A DNA stretch of 64,000 nucleotides from Phormidium tanganyikae FI6-MK23 (GCA_019359175.1 JAHHHU010000014.1:62001-126000), one strand, 5' to 3'. Counted from the stretch's first letter, positions 26,443 through 36,771 are shown. The notes: a model not told the origin generated them from the sequence alone. Numbers and translations: made by a program.

Positions 26443-27258
26443 ATGAATTTAGTGTATTTAATTACTGGGCTGACTATCGGGTTCGTCGGTGGATGGTTTG
26501 CGAATCGAAAAGCTCCAGAAGACAATTCACAGCTTGAATTGGCGTACCGATCGCTACTCGAACTGAGTCAATTCAAAGCGGGATTCTTGGCGCGGACTTC
26601 TCACGAATTGCGGTCGCCATTAAACGGAATGATCGGCGCACATCAGTTGATCCTTGCGGACTTGTGTGAATCGCCAGAAGAAGAACATGAATTTATTGCA
26701 CAGGCGAATGAGTCTGCATTAAAGCTGGTGAAGTTGCTTGATGAGGTGATTAATGTTTCTAAAACTGAATACGGAACGGGGCGATTAGCGTTGGAGTTTG
26801 TATCGATTTCTGATGTGTTTGATAATGTGTTTTCTTTGACGCATTTGTTGGCAGAGAATCGCAATTTACGATTTCAGATTGTGCTACCAGAACCGGATCT
26901 CGATGTATTGGTCGATCGCAAATCGATCGAGCAAGTTTTAACCAGTTTGATCAGTAGCGCGATCTCAACAATGCAGGAAGGAACCTTGAAACTTTCTGCA
27001 CACGCTGATCCGAATTTTGTGTACATCGATCTAGAAGATGAACGCCCGATCGAGGTTTGGCGAGAAGCGATCGATTTACTGAGACAAGAAGCGCCACCCG
27101 ATTTAGAGCCGCCGTCATTAGGTTTTAGCTTATTGCTGAATCAAAGCTTGATGGAGTTGATGAATGGTCAGTTAGAATTCGTGAAGATGCCGATCGGATC
27201 AGATGAAACTGTCACACAAATCCGATGCACTCTTCCCCGAAACGCAGTTCAATCATAG
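26443..27258 (+). CDS. Membrane histidine kinase with degenerate ATPase domain
   Basis: About 271 residues: an N-terminal span ([18 protein letters not shown]), a short linker, then a HisKA dimerisation domain with an intact H-box ([17 protein letters not shown]). The C-terminal half has the length of a HATPase domain, but the usual N-box and glycine-rich G-boxes are not visible; only [18 protein letters not shown] resembles the end. It may need a partner for phosphorylation or act as a scaffold. It is followed two bases later by a Ser/Thr kinase gene, and the pair is probably coupled. Confidence 0.82.
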   Translation: MNLVYLITGLTIGFVGGWFANRKAPEDNSQLELAYRSLLELSQFKAGFLARTSHELRSPLNGMIGAHQLILADLCESPEEEHEFIAQANESALKLVKLLDEVINVSKTEYGTGRLALEFVSISDVFDNVFSLTHLLAENRNLRFQIVLPEPDLDVLVDRKSIEQVLTSLISSAISTMQEGTLKLSAHADPNFVYIDLEDERPIEVWREAIDLLRQEAPPDLEPPSLGFSLLLNQSLMELMNGQLEFVKMPIGSDETVTQIRCTLPRNAVQS

Positions 27259-27260
27259 GC

Positions 27261-28883
27261 ATGGATTCCCTCATCGGTAAAACGCTCTCAAACGGCAAGT
27301 ACACCCTGCAATCAGAAATCGGTCAGGGCGGATTTGGTGTCACTTATAAAGCGATCCATCACTTTCTCGATCAAACGGTGGTGATCAAAACGCTGAATGA
27401 ATCTTTGCGATCGGAACGCAATTTTCCTGATCTTCAGCGCAAATTCCAAGATGAAGCTCGTCGTCTTGCTTCGTGTGTGCATCCAAATATTGTGCGCGTC
27501 AGTGACTTTTTCATCGAAGACGATCGCGCTTACATGGTGATGGATTACATTCCAGGGAAAACGCTCGATGATCTCGTATTCCCGGATCGACCATTACCGG
27601 AAGCGATCGCGATTCATCATATTCGGCAAATCGGTTCAGCGCTGCAAGTGGTGCATTGCAATGGATTACTGCATCGTGATATCAAACCGCAAAACATTAT
27701 TCTGCATGAGAAAACGCAAGAAGCAATTCTAATTGATTTTGGAATTGCACGAGAATTTACACCAAATTCAACGCAGACGCATACACAAATGATGTCGGTC
27801 GGATATGCGCCGATCGAACAGTATTTTTCTCAAGAAAAACGCAGTCCCGCAAGCGATGTCTACGGTTTAGCGGCAACACTATACGCATTAGTAACGGCAA
27901 CGGTTCCAACTGCGTCAATCTTACGCGATCACGAACGAATGCCGGAACCGCGAGAACTTCAGTCTTCACTCAGTCCGGGTGTGAATCAGGCAATTTTACG
28001 CGGGATGGCGATGAATGCGATCGCTCGTCCTTCCTCGATCGAAGAATGGCTCTCTCTCTTGCCGCAAGGTTCAGCTTCATTTCAAGCCACGCAACCCCCA
28101 AAAGCTGCTTCTGCAACTGCTGCAACCGTTGCCTTTGTACCAAAACGTGAACCAACTGTCACCGCGAAACCAGGATTGCGCGTGATTTGGTTATTAGCAG
28201 GACTATCGGGATTAACGTTAACCGGAGTTGCGATCGGTATTCTCTGGCTGCAATCTCGTCAAACTCCGAATCCAGTAGTCACACTAAATTCTCCCAGTCC
28301 ACTGCCTTCGATTTCGCCCACGCCTTCCCCGTCCGTTTCACCGAGTCCCGCTCCAATTCAAAGCGATTCTCCGCGCCCAAAACCGAGTGCTTCTGTCGCT
28401 CCATCTCCCTCCCCTCAGCCGATTCAAATCGATCCGTCTCTGCCCGCTGCCGAAATGCCAAAAGTTCAATCTCCTGGTCGCGTTCCTGGATTTGCAGTCG
28501 GTACACCGGAACAAGAAGTGCGATCGACACTCGGAGAACCTGCCCAAATAAAACCGGGCTATTGGCAAAATACTCGCAGCGTTTTGTATGAAGTCGTGCC
28601 CGAGCGCATTTCGCTCGGATACCTCTACGACCAATCAACGAACCAAATTCGACAAACTGAAGCGTCCTTTGCCCAATCCGTTGATGATTTAACGCTGCAA
28701 GTGACGGTGAATGGAATGATGGGCAGTCGCTCAACGCCGGAAGTGATTGATGCGTTGAAACAAGTTTATCGACGACAACGCGATCGCTACAGTTTTCAGC
28801 AAGGCAACCTCAAAGGCGTGATCGAGCGCAACGATCGCGATCGGATATACATTGGAGTTTGGGACGCAAGCTTACATGATTAA
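27261..28883 (+). CDS. Membrane-anchored Hanks-type Ser/Thr protein kinase
   Basis: 540 residues from ATG 27261 (an earlier start at 27225 lies inside the previous gene). The kinase domain spans residues 15-270: GQGGFGVTY loop, the VVIK lysine, HRDIKPQNI and DFGIAREF, then APIEQY and an intact C-lobe. A membrane span ([20 protein letters not shown]) is followed by a Ser/Pro-rich stalk. A C-terminal external domain ([19 protein letters not shown]) of a type common in cyanobacterial kinases may be the sensor. It is co-transcribed with the degenerate histidine kinase. Confidence 0.93.
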   Translation: MDSLIGKTLSNGKYTLQSEIGQGGFGVTYKAIHHFLDQTVVIKTLNESLRSERNFPDLQRKFQDEARRLASCVHPNIVRVSDFFIEDDRAYMVMDYIPGKTLDDLVFPDRPLPEAIAIHHIRQIGSALQVVHCNGLLHRDIKPQNIILHEKTQEAILIDFGIAREFTPNSTQTHTQMMSVGYAPIEQYFSQEKRSPASDVYGLAATLYALVTATVPTASILRDHERMPEPRELQSSLSPGVNQAILRGMAMNAIARPSSIEEWLSLLPQGSASFQATQPPKAASATAATVAFVPKREPTVTAKPGLRVIWLLAGLSGLTLTGVAIGILWLQSRQTPNPVVTLNSPSPLPSISPTPSPSVSPSPAPIQSDSPRPKPSASVAPSPSPQPIQIDPSLPAAEMPKVQSPGRVPGFAVGTPEQEVRSTLGEPAQIKPGYWQNTRSVLYEVVPERISLGYLYDQSTNQIRQTEASFAQSVDDLTLQVTVNGMMGSRSTPEVIDALKQVYRRQRDRYSFQQGNLKGVIERNDRDRIYIGVWDASLHD

Positions 28884-29112
28884 AACTCAATCTTCTAACA
28901 CTGCTATGACTGAACTAAAACTCGTCTCTCAGCATCCAGGTTTGAAGTCGTTGATCAAGGCTCAGCTTGCTACGGAAGAGTTTCTTAGACGCTATGAACA
29001 TGATGAGTTTCAAGAAACGCTTGAGCTTGATGAATGGACTGGCGAATCGCGAATACTCAAACGACTACAAGAGAAAGCAACTCGACTAAGAGAGATTGAA
29101 TTTGCAGATTGA
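28876..29112 (+). CDS. Small helical protein of unknown function, possible antitoxin-like
   Basis: 78 residues from ATG 28876, which overlaps the kinase stop; an ATG at 28906 giving 68 residues is also likely. The sequence [14 protein letters not shown] is followed by [19 protein letters not shown] and a helical end ([20 protein letters not shown]). I associate the two ends with longer cyanobacterial small proteins that have a central helix between them; if so, this copy carries an internal deletion. No toxin-like gene is beside it. Function unknown. Confidence 0.6.
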   Translation: MIKTQSSNTAMTELKLVSQHPGLKSLIKAQLATEEFLRRYEHDEFQETLELDEWTGESRILKRLQEKATRLREIEFAD

Positions 29113-29148
29113 ACTCTATTTTGAACAGATAACTTCCTAATAGTAAAA

Positions 29149-29183
29149 AACGGCACGAAAGCCTCATTGACTTTCATGCCGTT
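29149..29183. terminator. Terminator, mainly for the minus-strand WGxxGxxG gene
   Basis: AACGGCACGAAAG (29149-29161) pairs with CTTTCATGCCGTT (29171-29183) with one mismatch. On the minus strand it is followed by a run of six T, 22 bases after the stop at 29205. The convergent small gene ends upstream on the plus strand. Confidence 0.85.
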
Positions 29184-29204
29184 CACTTTTCATACTAATT
29201 TAGC

Positions 29205-29516
29205 TTAGTAGCGATCGCGGGTTCCGGTTCCCGAAACATCTGCCGGATCGCGATATGCAGTTGCGCCAGTGGAGGACTGCTCATCGCGCTTGCTCTTGCG
29301 GCCCATCAAACCAAACAAACCCAGCAATCCTAACAATCCCCAATAGCCATTTCTTCCTTCGTTGTTGTAGTCCCGATTGTCCGTCGTGGTGGTGGTGGTT
29401 CCGGTTCCCGTAGTTCCAGTTCCAGTTCCCGGTGTAGTTTGGCTCATTGCAGGCAGTGACATCGGAGCCAAAATCAAAGCAGATGCGATCGCAATTTTTG
29501 CAGCAAATTTAGACAT
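29205..29516 (-). CDS. WGxxGxxG-type surface/sorting-tag small protein
   Basis: 103 residues. A signal peptide (KIAIASALILAPMSLPAMS) is followed by a low-complexity Thr/Gly region (TGTGTTGTGTTTTTTDN). A hydrophobic NGYWGLLGLLGLFGLMGRKSKRDE block then matches the WGxxGxxG C-terminal sorting-type signal. An unusual 25-residue hydrophilic tail follows the basic cluster. It is probably membrane- or surface-attached. Partner protease not identified. Confidence 0.75.
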   Translation of the reverse strand: MSKFAAKIAIASALILAPMSLPAMSQTTPGTGTGTTGTGTTTTTTDNRDYNNEGRNGYWGLLGLLGLFGLMGRKSKRDEQSSTGATAYRDPADVSGTGTRDRY

Positions 29517-29771
29517 TGTTTTATCCTCTTTTCAACCGTAGACTCAAATCTGAACGATTTCAGCATACAAATTCCAAACCGCAATTTAATCCGACTAAAG
29601 CTTGAGAAGTGTCTCTGTTGTTAGGGTCATTCCGTAGTTACGGACATAACCGCTAGATAGAGAGAATATTTCAAAACCGTTACATTGACTGGGTTTGCGA
29701 CCGACCGAGATCCCCTAGAGTGATAGGCTAAGAAACGTAGAAAACAAAAGGTTTTATTAAGAGGCTTCTTC

Positions 29772-30836
29772 ATGACGGGTTCTTCGCAACTTCCACTTTT
29801 GTTACGGGCCGCACGGGGCGAGGCGTTGGATCGTCCTCCAGTTTGGATGATGCGACAGGCGGGTCGCTACATGAAAGCCTATCGAGACTTGCGCGATCGC
29901 TATCCGTCGTTTCGCGAACGTTCTGAGATTCCAGAAGTCGCGATCGAAGTGTCGCTGCAACCCTGGCGGGCATTTAAACCAGACGGCGTGATTCTGTTTT
30001 CTGACATTGTGACTCCGCTCCCTGGTTTGGGGATCGAGATGGATATCGCGGAAGGTAAGGGGCCGATTATTGCCGATCCGATTCGATCGCAGGCGCAAAT
30101 TGATCAACTGCATCCGCTGGTTCCCGAAGAAACGATGCCGTTTATCAAAACGATTTTGAACTCACTGCGTGAAGAAGTTAAAAATGAAGCGACGGTTCTA
30201 GGATTCGTGGGTGCGCCTTGGACATTAGCGGCTTACGCGGTCGAAGGAAAAGGATCAAAAACCTATTCGATCATCAAGAACATGGCGTTTTCTGATCCGG
30301 CGATTTTGCATCAGTTGTTGTCGAAGTTGGCAGACGCGATCGCAACTTACGCTTGTTATCAAATCGATTGCGGCGCACAAGTGATCCAAATGTTCGATTC
30401 TTGGGCGGGACAACTGAGTCCGCAGGATTACGATACGTTTGCGCTCCCCTATCAGCAGCAGGTATTCCGCAAAATCAAACAGGTGCATCCCGAAACGCCG
30501 TTGATTCTCTTGGTAACAGGAAGTGCGGGCTTGCTGGAACGGATGTCGAAAGCAGGGGCGGACATTTTGACGATCGATTGGACGGTCGATATGGCGGATG
30601 CTCGCGCTCGGCTCGGCAAAGACGTGAAAGTGCAAGGCAACCTTGATCCGGGTGTGCTGTTTGGATCGAAGGAATTTATCCGCGATCGGATTCTCGACAC
30701 GATTCGCAAAGCAGGCAACCGAGGTCACATTTTGAACCTGGGTCATGGCATTCTCCCCACGACCCCGGAGGAAAATGCGGCTTACTTCTTCGAGACTGCA
30801 AAGCAAGTCGATCAGCTCCTCGCCGCCACTCGTTGA
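29772..30836 (+). CDS. hemE: Uroporphyrinogen decarboxylase
   Basis: A 354-residue cytoplasmic enzyme that decarboxylates uroporphyrinogen III to coproporphyrinogen III on the way to haem and chlorophyll. Motifs are [58 protein letters not shown] and LNLGHGILP. The length is normal. An AGAGG sequence precedes the ATG. Upstream 29517-29771 has no gene and must hold its promoter, divergent from the WGxxGxxG gene. Confidence 0.97.
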   Translation: MTGSSQLPLLLRAARGEALDRPPVWMMRQAGRYMKAYRDLRDRYPSFRERSEIPEVAIEVSLQPWRAFKPDGVILFSDIVTPLPGLGIEMDIAEGKGPIIADPIRSQAQIDQLHPLVPEETMPFIKTILNSLREEVKNEATVLGFVGAPWTLAAYAVEGKGSKTYSIIKNMAFSDPAILHQLLSKLADAIATYACYQIDCGAQVIQMFDSWAGQLSPQDYDTFALPYQQQVFRKIKQVHPETPLILLVTGSAGLLERMSKAGADILTIDWTVDMADARARLGKDVKVQGNLDPGVLFGSKEFIRDRILDTIRKAGNRGHILNLGHGILPTTPEENAAYFFETAKQVDQLLAATR

Positions 30837-30952
30837 TAAAGATTGAAGGATGAAAGGCATTTGTCGAGATCAGAATTGGGCGAATCCGTTTATTCTGTTA
30901 ATTCATAGGGATTTCCTCACACACATCATGTCCTTCATCCTTCACTTCCTCA

Positions 30953-31906
30953 ATGACCAAGCGAATTTTTGTGACAGGTGCTAGTGGTTGCATTGGTCAC
31001 TATCTTGTCGAAGCGCTCATTCAAGAGACTCAGTATGAATTGTTTTTGCTCGTTCGAGATGCAAACAAGCTAAAGATTGATGTGACTGTGCGATCGAATA
31101 TTACAGTGATTCAATCGGATATGTGCGACATTGAGCAGCATCGAGAACTCTTGAAAACGATCGATTGCGTGGTGTTGGCAGCAACGGCTTGGGGCGGGGA
31201 AAGTGTTCAAGCAGTCAATATTTCTAAGAATTTAGCACTGCTCTCGATGCTGGATACGGATCGAATCGAGCAGGTCATTTATTTTTCAACTGCCAGCATT
31301 CTTGATCGCCAAAATCAACTGCTACCTGAAGCAATGGCAATCGGGAATGACTATCTAAAATCGAAGTATGTTTGCTATGAGAAATTGGCGGGTTTAGCGA
31401 TCGCGCCGAAGATTACAAAGCTGTTTCCAACTTTAGTGATTGGAGGAGGAGAGCGCTATCCGTATTCTCATCTCACAGCGGGAGTTCCAGAGGTTGCAAA
31501 GTGGGCGAAACTGATTCGCTTTTTTCGTGCAGACGGAAGCTTCCACTTTATTCACGGGCATGACATTGCTCAAGTGGTGCGGCAGTTCATTGATCATCCG
31601 CCTGCTGAAAAGAGCATTGTTTTGGGGAATGAGAAGATTACGGTGAATCAAGCGATCGACGAAATGTGTGAGTATTTGGGATCAAAGCCGATTCTAGGGA
31701 TTCCGCTGCTGTGGCTGGCAGATGTAATTATCTTTTTGTTTCGGATTCAAGTCGGTGAATGGGATCGATTTGCACTGCGGTATCGTCACTTTACGCACCA
31801 AAATCCGGTTAGTCCAGCCACGTTTGGGATGGAGAACTATTGTTCGACGATGGAAGATGTGTTGAAACTGAGCGGTGTGCGGAAGAAGACATCATCTTCG
31901 ATTTGA
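30953..31906 (+). CDS. NAD(P)-dependent epimerase/reductase (extended SDR)
   Basis: A 317-residue Rossmann-fold protein with the glycine motif VTGASGCIGHYL, a STASILDR segment at the place of the catalytic Ser, and a YLKSKYVCYEK stretch holding a YxxxK-like motif. A hydrophobic C-terminal segment (LLWLADVIIFLFRI) may touch the membrane. Related proteins modify nucleotide sugars or lipids; the substrate is unknown. It follows hemE by 116 bases on the same strand. Confidence 0.82.
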   Translation: MTKRIFVTGASGCIGHYLVEALIQETQYELFLLVRDANKLKIDVTVRSNITVIQSDMCDIEQHRELLKTIDCVVLAATAWGGESVQAVNISKNLALLSMLDTDRIEQVIYFSTASILDRQNQLLPEAMAIGNDYLKSKYVCYEKLAGLAIAPKITKLFPTLVIGGGERYPYSHLTAGVPEVAKWAKLIRFFRADGSFHFIHGHDIAQVVRQFIDHPPAEKSIVLGNEKITVNQAIDEMCEYLGSKPILGIPLLWLADVIIFLFRIQVGEWDRFALRYRHFTHQNPVSPATFGMENYCSTMEDVLKLSGVRKKTSSSI

Positions 31907-32020
31907 GAAAATGAAACGCAGATAGGTTTCGGAAAATTTCATTCGTACAACTTTAAACAGAACGCTGTATGATGTGCCAGATAATCGGGTAGCGATTTTG
32001 ACAGATCATGGGAGGCGCGA

Positions 32021-32965
32021 ATGACTTATACGATCGCAATGACGAACATGAAAGGCGGAGTCGGTAAAACCACCCTGTCGGTAAATCTGGCGACTTGTCT
32101 AGCAAAGTTTCACCAAAAGCGCGTTCTCTTAGTCGATTTAGATACTCAGATTAGCGCAACGCTCTCGTTGATGCCTCCTGCGGATTTCGCCAAGCTTCGG
32201 AACGATAAGCGGACGTTGCGGCACTTGATCCGGAGTGCGATTGCGTCTGATCCAAAACTGCCGCAGATTGTCCCGGATGCGATTCATAAATACGTTTGCC
32301 AGGTGAAAGGCTTTGATCTGCTGCCGGGTGATATTGATTTGTATGACGAATTTTTGGTTTCGCAACTGTTGCACAAAACGGCGCTGCAAAAGAGTGAAAC
32401 CGACTTTGAACAAGTTTGGAATACGTTTGAGAAAAATCTGATTCAGAAGGTTTTAGACCCGATCGCGAAAGATTACGATCTGATTGTGCTCGATTGCGCT
32501 CCGGGCTATAACTTGATTACTCGAAGTGCATTACTCGCGAGTAATTTCTATCTAATTCCGGCAAAACCTGAGCCTCTCTCACTAATCGGAATTCAGCTTT
32601 TAGAGCGCAGAATCAACAAGCTGAAGGAAACCCACAAAACAGATACGACTCAAGTGGAATTAGAGTTATTGGGAATTGCGTTTTCGCTGTCTGGGAATCT
32701 GTTGACGAGTCGTTATCACGGGCAGGTGATGAAGCGATTAAACGAAGATTTTAGCGAAGCAAAACTATTCAAAACACGGATTCCGTCAGATGTGAATGTG
32801 TCAAAAGCGATTGATAGTTTTAGCCCTGTTGTACTGAATAATCCGGGGACTGCGGGATCGAGAGCGTTTGCAATGATGGCTCAAGAAATTCTCCAAAAGC
32901 TATCAGTCTTGACTCGGACGAATCAAACCCTGCACAAGAAGATGACGCTGGCAGCTTTGGATTGA
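32021..32965 (+). CDS. ParA/MinD-family ATPase (orphan)
   Basis: A 314-residue Walker-type ATPase with the deviant P-loop MKGGVGKTTLSVNLA, VLLVDLDTQISATLS (Walker A') and DLIVLDCAPGYNLITRSAL (Walker B). No ParB gene or parS-like repeat lies near, so it is an orphan ParA, which in cyanobacteria may position carboxysomes, chemoreceptor arrays or plasmids. Target unknown. Its last 63 bases overlap the convergent kinase gene. Confidence 0.92.
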   Translation: MTYTIAMTNMKGGVGKTTLSVNLATCLAKFHQKRVLLVDLDTQISATLSLMPPADFAKLRNDKRTLRHLIRSAIASDPKLPQIVPDAIHKYVCQVKGFDLLPGDIDLYDEFLVSQLLHKTALQKSETDFEQVWNTFEKNLIQKVLDPIAKDYDLIVLDCAPGYNLITRSALLASNFYLIPAKPEPLSLIGIQLLERRINKLKETHKTDTTQVELELLGIAFSLSGNLLTSRYHGQVMKRLNEDFSEAKLFKTRIPSDVNVSKAIDSFSPVVLNNPGTAGSRAFAMMAQEILQKLSVLTRTNQTLHKKMTLAALD

Positions 32966-33403
32966 GTCACACGAGAAGCACTGATCGAGTCCTTCATCTA
33001 CTGCGGGAGGCGCACCGTATAATCGACGCGCCATGCGGTAAATCACTTCTTCCGGGACAGAGCGCGATCGCAGTCGATTTCGCTCTAAACAAACCTCGAT
33101 CGACGGATTGATCCAAAGTCCCGTAATCTGCGTGAAACCAGATTTTCGGGCAAGTGCGATCGCGGCTCTTCTTTGCTTTCTCACCGCATTCGTCGCATCG
33201 TAAACCGCGCATTCGATTTCACCGGATGCGATCGCGTCCACGGCTTGCTGAAACTGCGATCGAACTTCTAGCCAAATTCGTAACCAACTGCCTTGAATTG
33301 CTTCTTCTCCGAACAGTTGAGCGCGAATGGCATCCGTTGAAATGATGCGCGAATTGAGAGAGTGGGCAAAGGTTGATTTGCCACTCCCTGGTAATCCGAT
33401 CAA
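32903..33403 (-). CDS. P-loop kinase/ATPase of the AAA_33 (zeta-like) type
   Basis: A 166-residue small kinase with Walker A IGLPGSGKSTFAHSL, a DAIR switch-like segment, VYDATNAVRKQRRAAI and the lid RNRLRSRSVPEEVIYRM. It resembles cyanobacterial AAA_33 proteins of unknown substrate. The apparent start is TTG 33403. Homology would continue a few residues upstream (VRLILLIGLPGSG), but no ATG or GTG exists there before the glgC stop. It ends inside parA, a 63-base convergent overlap. Confidence 0.8.
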   Translation of the reverse strand: MIGLPGSGKSTFAHSLNSRIISTDAIRAQLFGEEAIQGSWLRIWLEVRSQFQQAVDAIASGEIECAVYDATNAVRKQRRAAIALARKSGFTQITGLWINPSIEVCLERNRLRSRSVPEEVIYRMARRLYGAPPAVDEGLDQCFSCDSIQSCQRHLLVQGLIRPSQD

Positions 33404-33419
33404 TAGGATTAAGCGAACC

Positions 33420-34715
33420 TTAGATGATGGTTCCGTCGGGAATCACCGCACCTTTCAGCGTTACAACAATTCCGCTACGAATGTAGAAACCGAGACTTTC
33501 TCGATCGGCTTCCTGAACGCGATCCTTATTCACGATTTGCACGTTGCAGCCGATATGGGCGTTTTTGTCGATAATTGCACGACGAATGATCGTATCAGAA
33601 CCGATACCGAGCGGCACTTTTGGCGTGTTGCAATCGGTTCCTGATTTACGTTCAGCCTGACCCTCGTAGAAGTCGGCCCCCATGACTAGCGCGTCTTCGA
33701 TTACTGAATTGGCTTCGATTCTAGATCGAACACCTAAAACGGAATGATGCACGCGACAGTTTTTTAGAATGCAGCCTTCACCAATGATCGCTTCTGTAAT
33801 GTGCGAATCGAGGAACTTGCTCGGCGGTAAAAAGCGCTGACGAGTGTAGATCGGTGCTCGCTCATCGTAGAAACTAAACGGCGGGTAAGGCTGTTGAGTC
33901 AGGGCGAGATTTGAATCGTAAAAAGCTTCGATCGTTCCAATATCTTCCCAATAATCATTAAACAGATAGGCTTGAACGTTGTAATCACTAGAAGAATTTG
34001 GAATAATTTCTTTGCCAAAATCTGTCTGGCTTGGCGCTTCTTTTAGCAGTTTTTCGAGGGCTTGTTTTTTGAAGACATAGATTCCCATGGATGCGATGTA
34101 GGGACTCCGAAGCGCTTCCTCAGCCGTTAAGCCGAGAACGGTCGTATCTACCTGCATTCCCTTGAGGGCATCGCCTTTCGGTTTTTCGCTGAAATCTACC
34201 ACTCGTCCAGCCTGATCGATCTTCATCAAGCCGAAATCCGACGCGCGGGATTCATCCATCGGCACAACAGAGAGCGTGATATCGGCTCCGGTGTCGCGAT
34301 GGCGCTGCACAAACTCGCGGTAGTCCATCCGGTACAAATGATCACCCGACAAAATCAAATATTCATCAATGTCCCATTCTTGAAACAGCCAAATGTATTG
34401 TCGAACAGCATCAGCAGTTCCTTGAAACCAGTTCGGATTTTCAGCAGTTTGCTGCGCGGCTAAAACTTCGACAAATCCTTCATTGAATCCAGAAAAGTTG
34501 TAAGCGCGGCCCAAGTGGCGGTTGAGAGAAGCCGAATTAAACTGAGTCAGAACGTAGATCTTAAAAATCTCGGAATTGATGCAGTTACTCACTGGAATAT
34601 CAATGAGCCGATACTTTCCGGCTAGTGGCACGGCTGGTTTTGCCCGCTGTTTCGTCAACGGATATAAACGGGTTCCAGCACCGCCTCCCAGGATTATTGC
34701 TAATACCTTTTTCAC
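33420..34715 (-). CDS. glgC: Glucose-1-phosphate adenylyltransferase
   Basis: This 431-residue enzyme makes ADP-glucose for glycogen and is the committed, allosterically regulated step. Motifs are [25 protein letters not shown], the catalytic [17 protein letters not shown] and a beta-helix C-terminus ([17 protein letters not shown]). The GTG at 34715 with a GAGGT eight bases upstream gives the standard N-terminus [11 protein letters not shown]; the open frame extends 22 codons further without homology. The kinase gene starts 17 bases after its stop. Confidence 0.96.
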   Translation of the reverse strand: MKKVLAIILGGGAGTRLYPLTKQRAKPAVPLAGKYRLIDIPVSNCINSEIFKIYVLTQFNSASLNRHLGRAYNFSGFNEGFVEVLAAQQTAENPNWFQGTADAVRQYIWLFQEWDIDEYLILSGDHLYRMDYREFVQRHRDTGADITLSVVPMDESRASDFGLMKIDQAGRVVDFSEKPKGDALKGMQVDTTVLGLTAEEALRSPYIASMGIYVFKKQALEKLLKEAPSQTDFGKEIIPNSSSDYNVQAYLFNDYWEDIGTIEAFYDSNLALTQQPYPPFSFYDERAPIYTRQRFLPPSKFLDSHITEAIIGEGCILKNCRVHHSVLGVRSRIEANSVIEDALVMGADFYEGQAERKSGTDCNTPKVPLGIGSDTIIRRAIIDKNAHIGCNVQIVNKDRVQEADRESLGFYIRSGIVVTLKGAVIPDGTII

Positions 34716-34919
34716 AAAATAACCTCGCACTTCCACTTCGTCTCCCATCACTAGTTTCTGCTTGGATGGCAAAGTTGACAAGGGGTTTGGGGCAGAGAAT
34801 TGAAATTGGGGATCGATTCAGGGAAAATCTGCGTGGGTTTGCAATCTAGAATACATGGCAAATCGAAAATCGAGAGTAGTGGTAATTTGAGAGTGATGTT
34901 ATTGCGCTTGTAAATTCTC

Positions 34920-36020
34920 GTGAGTCAGCCTTTGAATTCTCTGCGTCGCACACCGTTGTATGAGTTAGCGATCGAGCTGAATGCTCGCATGACTGGATTT
35001 TCGGGTTGGGAAATGCCGGTGCAGTTTGGCGGCATCACCCAGGAGCATCATGCAGTGCGATCGGATGCGGGAATGTTCGACATTTCGCACATGGGCAAAT
35101 TTACGCTCGTCGGGAAGGAAGTGCTGCCCCAAATCCAGCGACTTGTGCCTTCAGATTTGAGTCGCCTTCAGCCAGGACAAGCTCAATATACGGTGCTGAT
35201 GAATTCGCAGGGCGGGATGATTGATGATTTGATCTTCTACTTCCAAGGCGACGATCGATGGGTGGTGATCGTGAATGCGGCGACAACTCAGAAGGATCGC
35301 GATTGGATGTTAGCGAATCTGGACATGAGCGCGATCGAGTTTACAGACCTTTCGGATGCTCAAGCGCTGATTGCGGTGCAGGGCAAAAAAGCGGTTGAAC
35401 ATCTGAGCGAGATTGTCGATCGAGATCTTTCTGGCATTAAACCGTTCGGACACTTAGAAGCAACAATTCTCGGTCATGCTGCATTTATCGCGCGGACGGG
35501 ATACACGGGAGAAGACGGATTCGAGGTGATGCTTGATCCGGCGGGGGCAATCGAACTTTGGCGATCGCTGCTTAAATCGGGTGTGACTCCTTGCGGACTG
35601 GGTGCGCGGGACACCTTGCGATTAGAGGCGGCAATGGCGCTTTATGGGCAGGATATCAACGATTCGACTACCCCTTTGGAAGCGGGGTTAGGTTGGCTCG
35701 TGCATCTCGATACGAAGGGTGATTTTATCGGTCGATCGATGCTCGAAGCGCAAAAGCAAAACGGTGTGAAAAAGCGGCTCGTCGGTTTACAAATGCAGGG
35801 ACGCAATATCGCGCGGCATGACTACCCGATTTTTTCCGATGGGGCAGAAGTGGGAATCGTCACCAGTGGGACACTAGCGCCAACCGTGGGACAAGCGATC
35901 GCGCTTGGGTATGTGCCGACTGAATTATCGAAGCCGGGGCAGCAGGTCGAAATCGGCATTCGGGGAAAAAACTATTCTGCGATCGTCGTGAAGCGTCCGT
36001 TCTACCGCGCAACGAAATAG
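34920..36020 (+). CDS. gcvT: Glycine cleavage system T protein (aminomethyltransferase)
   Basis: A 366-residue tetrahydrofolate-dependent aminomethyltransferase of the glycine cleavage complex, which in cyanobacteria processes photorespiratory glycine. Motifs are TPLYELAIELNARMTGFSGWEMPVQF, DISHMGKF, RTGYTGEDGFEVML and GLGARDTLRLEA. The start is GTG. It lies 33 bases before gcvH and forms an operon with it; gcvP is not in the window. Confidence 0.96.
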   Translation: MSQPLNSLRRTPLYELAIELNARMTGFSGWEMPVQFGGITQEHHAVRSDAGMFDISHMGKFTLVGKEVLPQIQRLVPSDLSRLQPGQAQYTVLMNSQGGMIDDLIFYFQGDDRWVVIVNAATTQKDRDWMLANLDMSAIEFTDLSDAQALIAVQGKKAVEHLSEIVDRDLSGIKPFGHLEATILGHAAFIARTGYTGEDGFEVMLDPAGAIELWRSLLKSGVTPCGLGARDTLRLEAAMALYGQDINDSTTPLEAGLGWLVHLDTKGDFIGRSMLEAQKQNGVKKRLVGLQMQGRNIARHDYPIFSDGAEVGIVTSGTLAPTVGQAIALGYVPTELSKPGQQVEIGIRGKNYSAIVVKRPFYRATK

Positions 36021-36053
36021 AATGGAAGATGCAATTTGACCCCAAGCCCGCTC

Positions 36054-36443
36054 ATGGCATTTGAATACCCAGATACGCTGAAATATACGGACTCCCACGA
36101 ATACGCCAAACTCGATGGCGATACTGCCACGATCGGCATTACTGCATTCGCGATCGATCAGCTTGGTGACATTGTGTTTTTGGAACTCCCGGAGCCAGGT
36201 GCGACGGTGCAAAAAGGCGAGAATTTTGGCACTGTGGAATCGGTGAAAGCGGTTGAAGATCTGAAGTCTCCGGTTAGCGGGACGGTGCTGGAAGCGAATA
36301 CGGAAATGGTGGATGCACCAGAGAACTTGGTGGATGATCCTTATACGTCGGGATGGTTGATTAAGGTGCAGGTGAGCGATCCTTCTGAGCTTGATAGTAC
36401 GATGTCAGCCGATACGTATCGCGGCATGGTTGAAGGCGGTTGA
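36054..36443 (+). CDS. gcvH: Glycine cleavage system H protein
   Basis: A 129-residue lipoyl carrier with the lipoyl-lysine motif [18 protein letters not shown] and normal length. It shuttles the aminomethyl intermediate between P, T and L proteins. The ATG at 36054 ([19 protein letters not shown]) matches the family start better than 36036. It should be modified by LipA-dependent lipoylation (12.4 kb). Confidence 0.96.
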   Translation: MAFEYPDTLKYTDSHEYAKLDGDTATIGITAFAIDQLGDIVFLELPEPGATVQKGENFGTVESVKAVEDLKSPVSGTVLEANTEMVDAPENLVDDPYTSGWLIKVQVSDPSELDSTMSADTYRGMVEGG

Positions 36444-36449
36444 TGGGAT

Positions 36450-36501
36450 TGTCGTCTCCACCGGGGAGATCTAGAAAGCGATCTCCCTGGTGGAGACGAC
36501 A
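36450..36501. terminator. 22-bp near-perfect hairpin after gcvH
   Basis: Bases 36450-36471 pair with 36480-36501, with a single G-U (or mismatched) position and an 8-base loop. It starts seven bases after the gcvH stop. The stem includes GTCGTCTCCACC and is GC-rich; no strong T-tract follows. It is either the gcvTH terminator or a mobile palindromic element placed there. Confidence 0.75.
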
Positions 36502-36542
36502 CCAGAACGAGGTAAGTTTTGGACGACGTTGCGGAGAAAATC

Positions 36543-36758
36543 CTAGCTTTGCAAAGACGAGGGCAGATTCAACATATCTTTTACTGCTGCCAAGGAAACG
36601 GCAGGTTCGTCTTTCTCGTCTGCTTTTGCTTGTCTGAGATCTTGCAAATCTTCTAGGTCAGCGAGGAGTTCCTGTACAAGTAGAAATTCCTCATACGGCA
36701 GCACGACAAACTCTGGTTCACCGTTTTTCTTCAGAAATTCAGGATTGAGTTGAATCAT
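36543..36758 (-). CDS. Antitoxin of a RelE-type module
   Basis: 71 residues, MIQLNPEFLKKNGEPEFVV followed by LPYEEFLLVQELLADLEDLQDLRQAK, the typical N-terminal half of Phd/YefM-like antitoxins of cyanobacteria. The C-terminal part (AVSLAAVKDMLNL) is the toxin-binding region. It is encoded 13 bases after the toxin, so the order is toxin first. It should neutralise the toxin and autoregulate the operon. Confidence 0.82.
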   Translation of the reverse strand: MIQLNPEFLKKNGEPEFVVLPYEEFLLVQELLADLEDLQDLRQAKADEKDEPAVSLAAVKDMLNLPSSLQS

Positions 36759-36771
36759 GAGGGTGTCTCTT

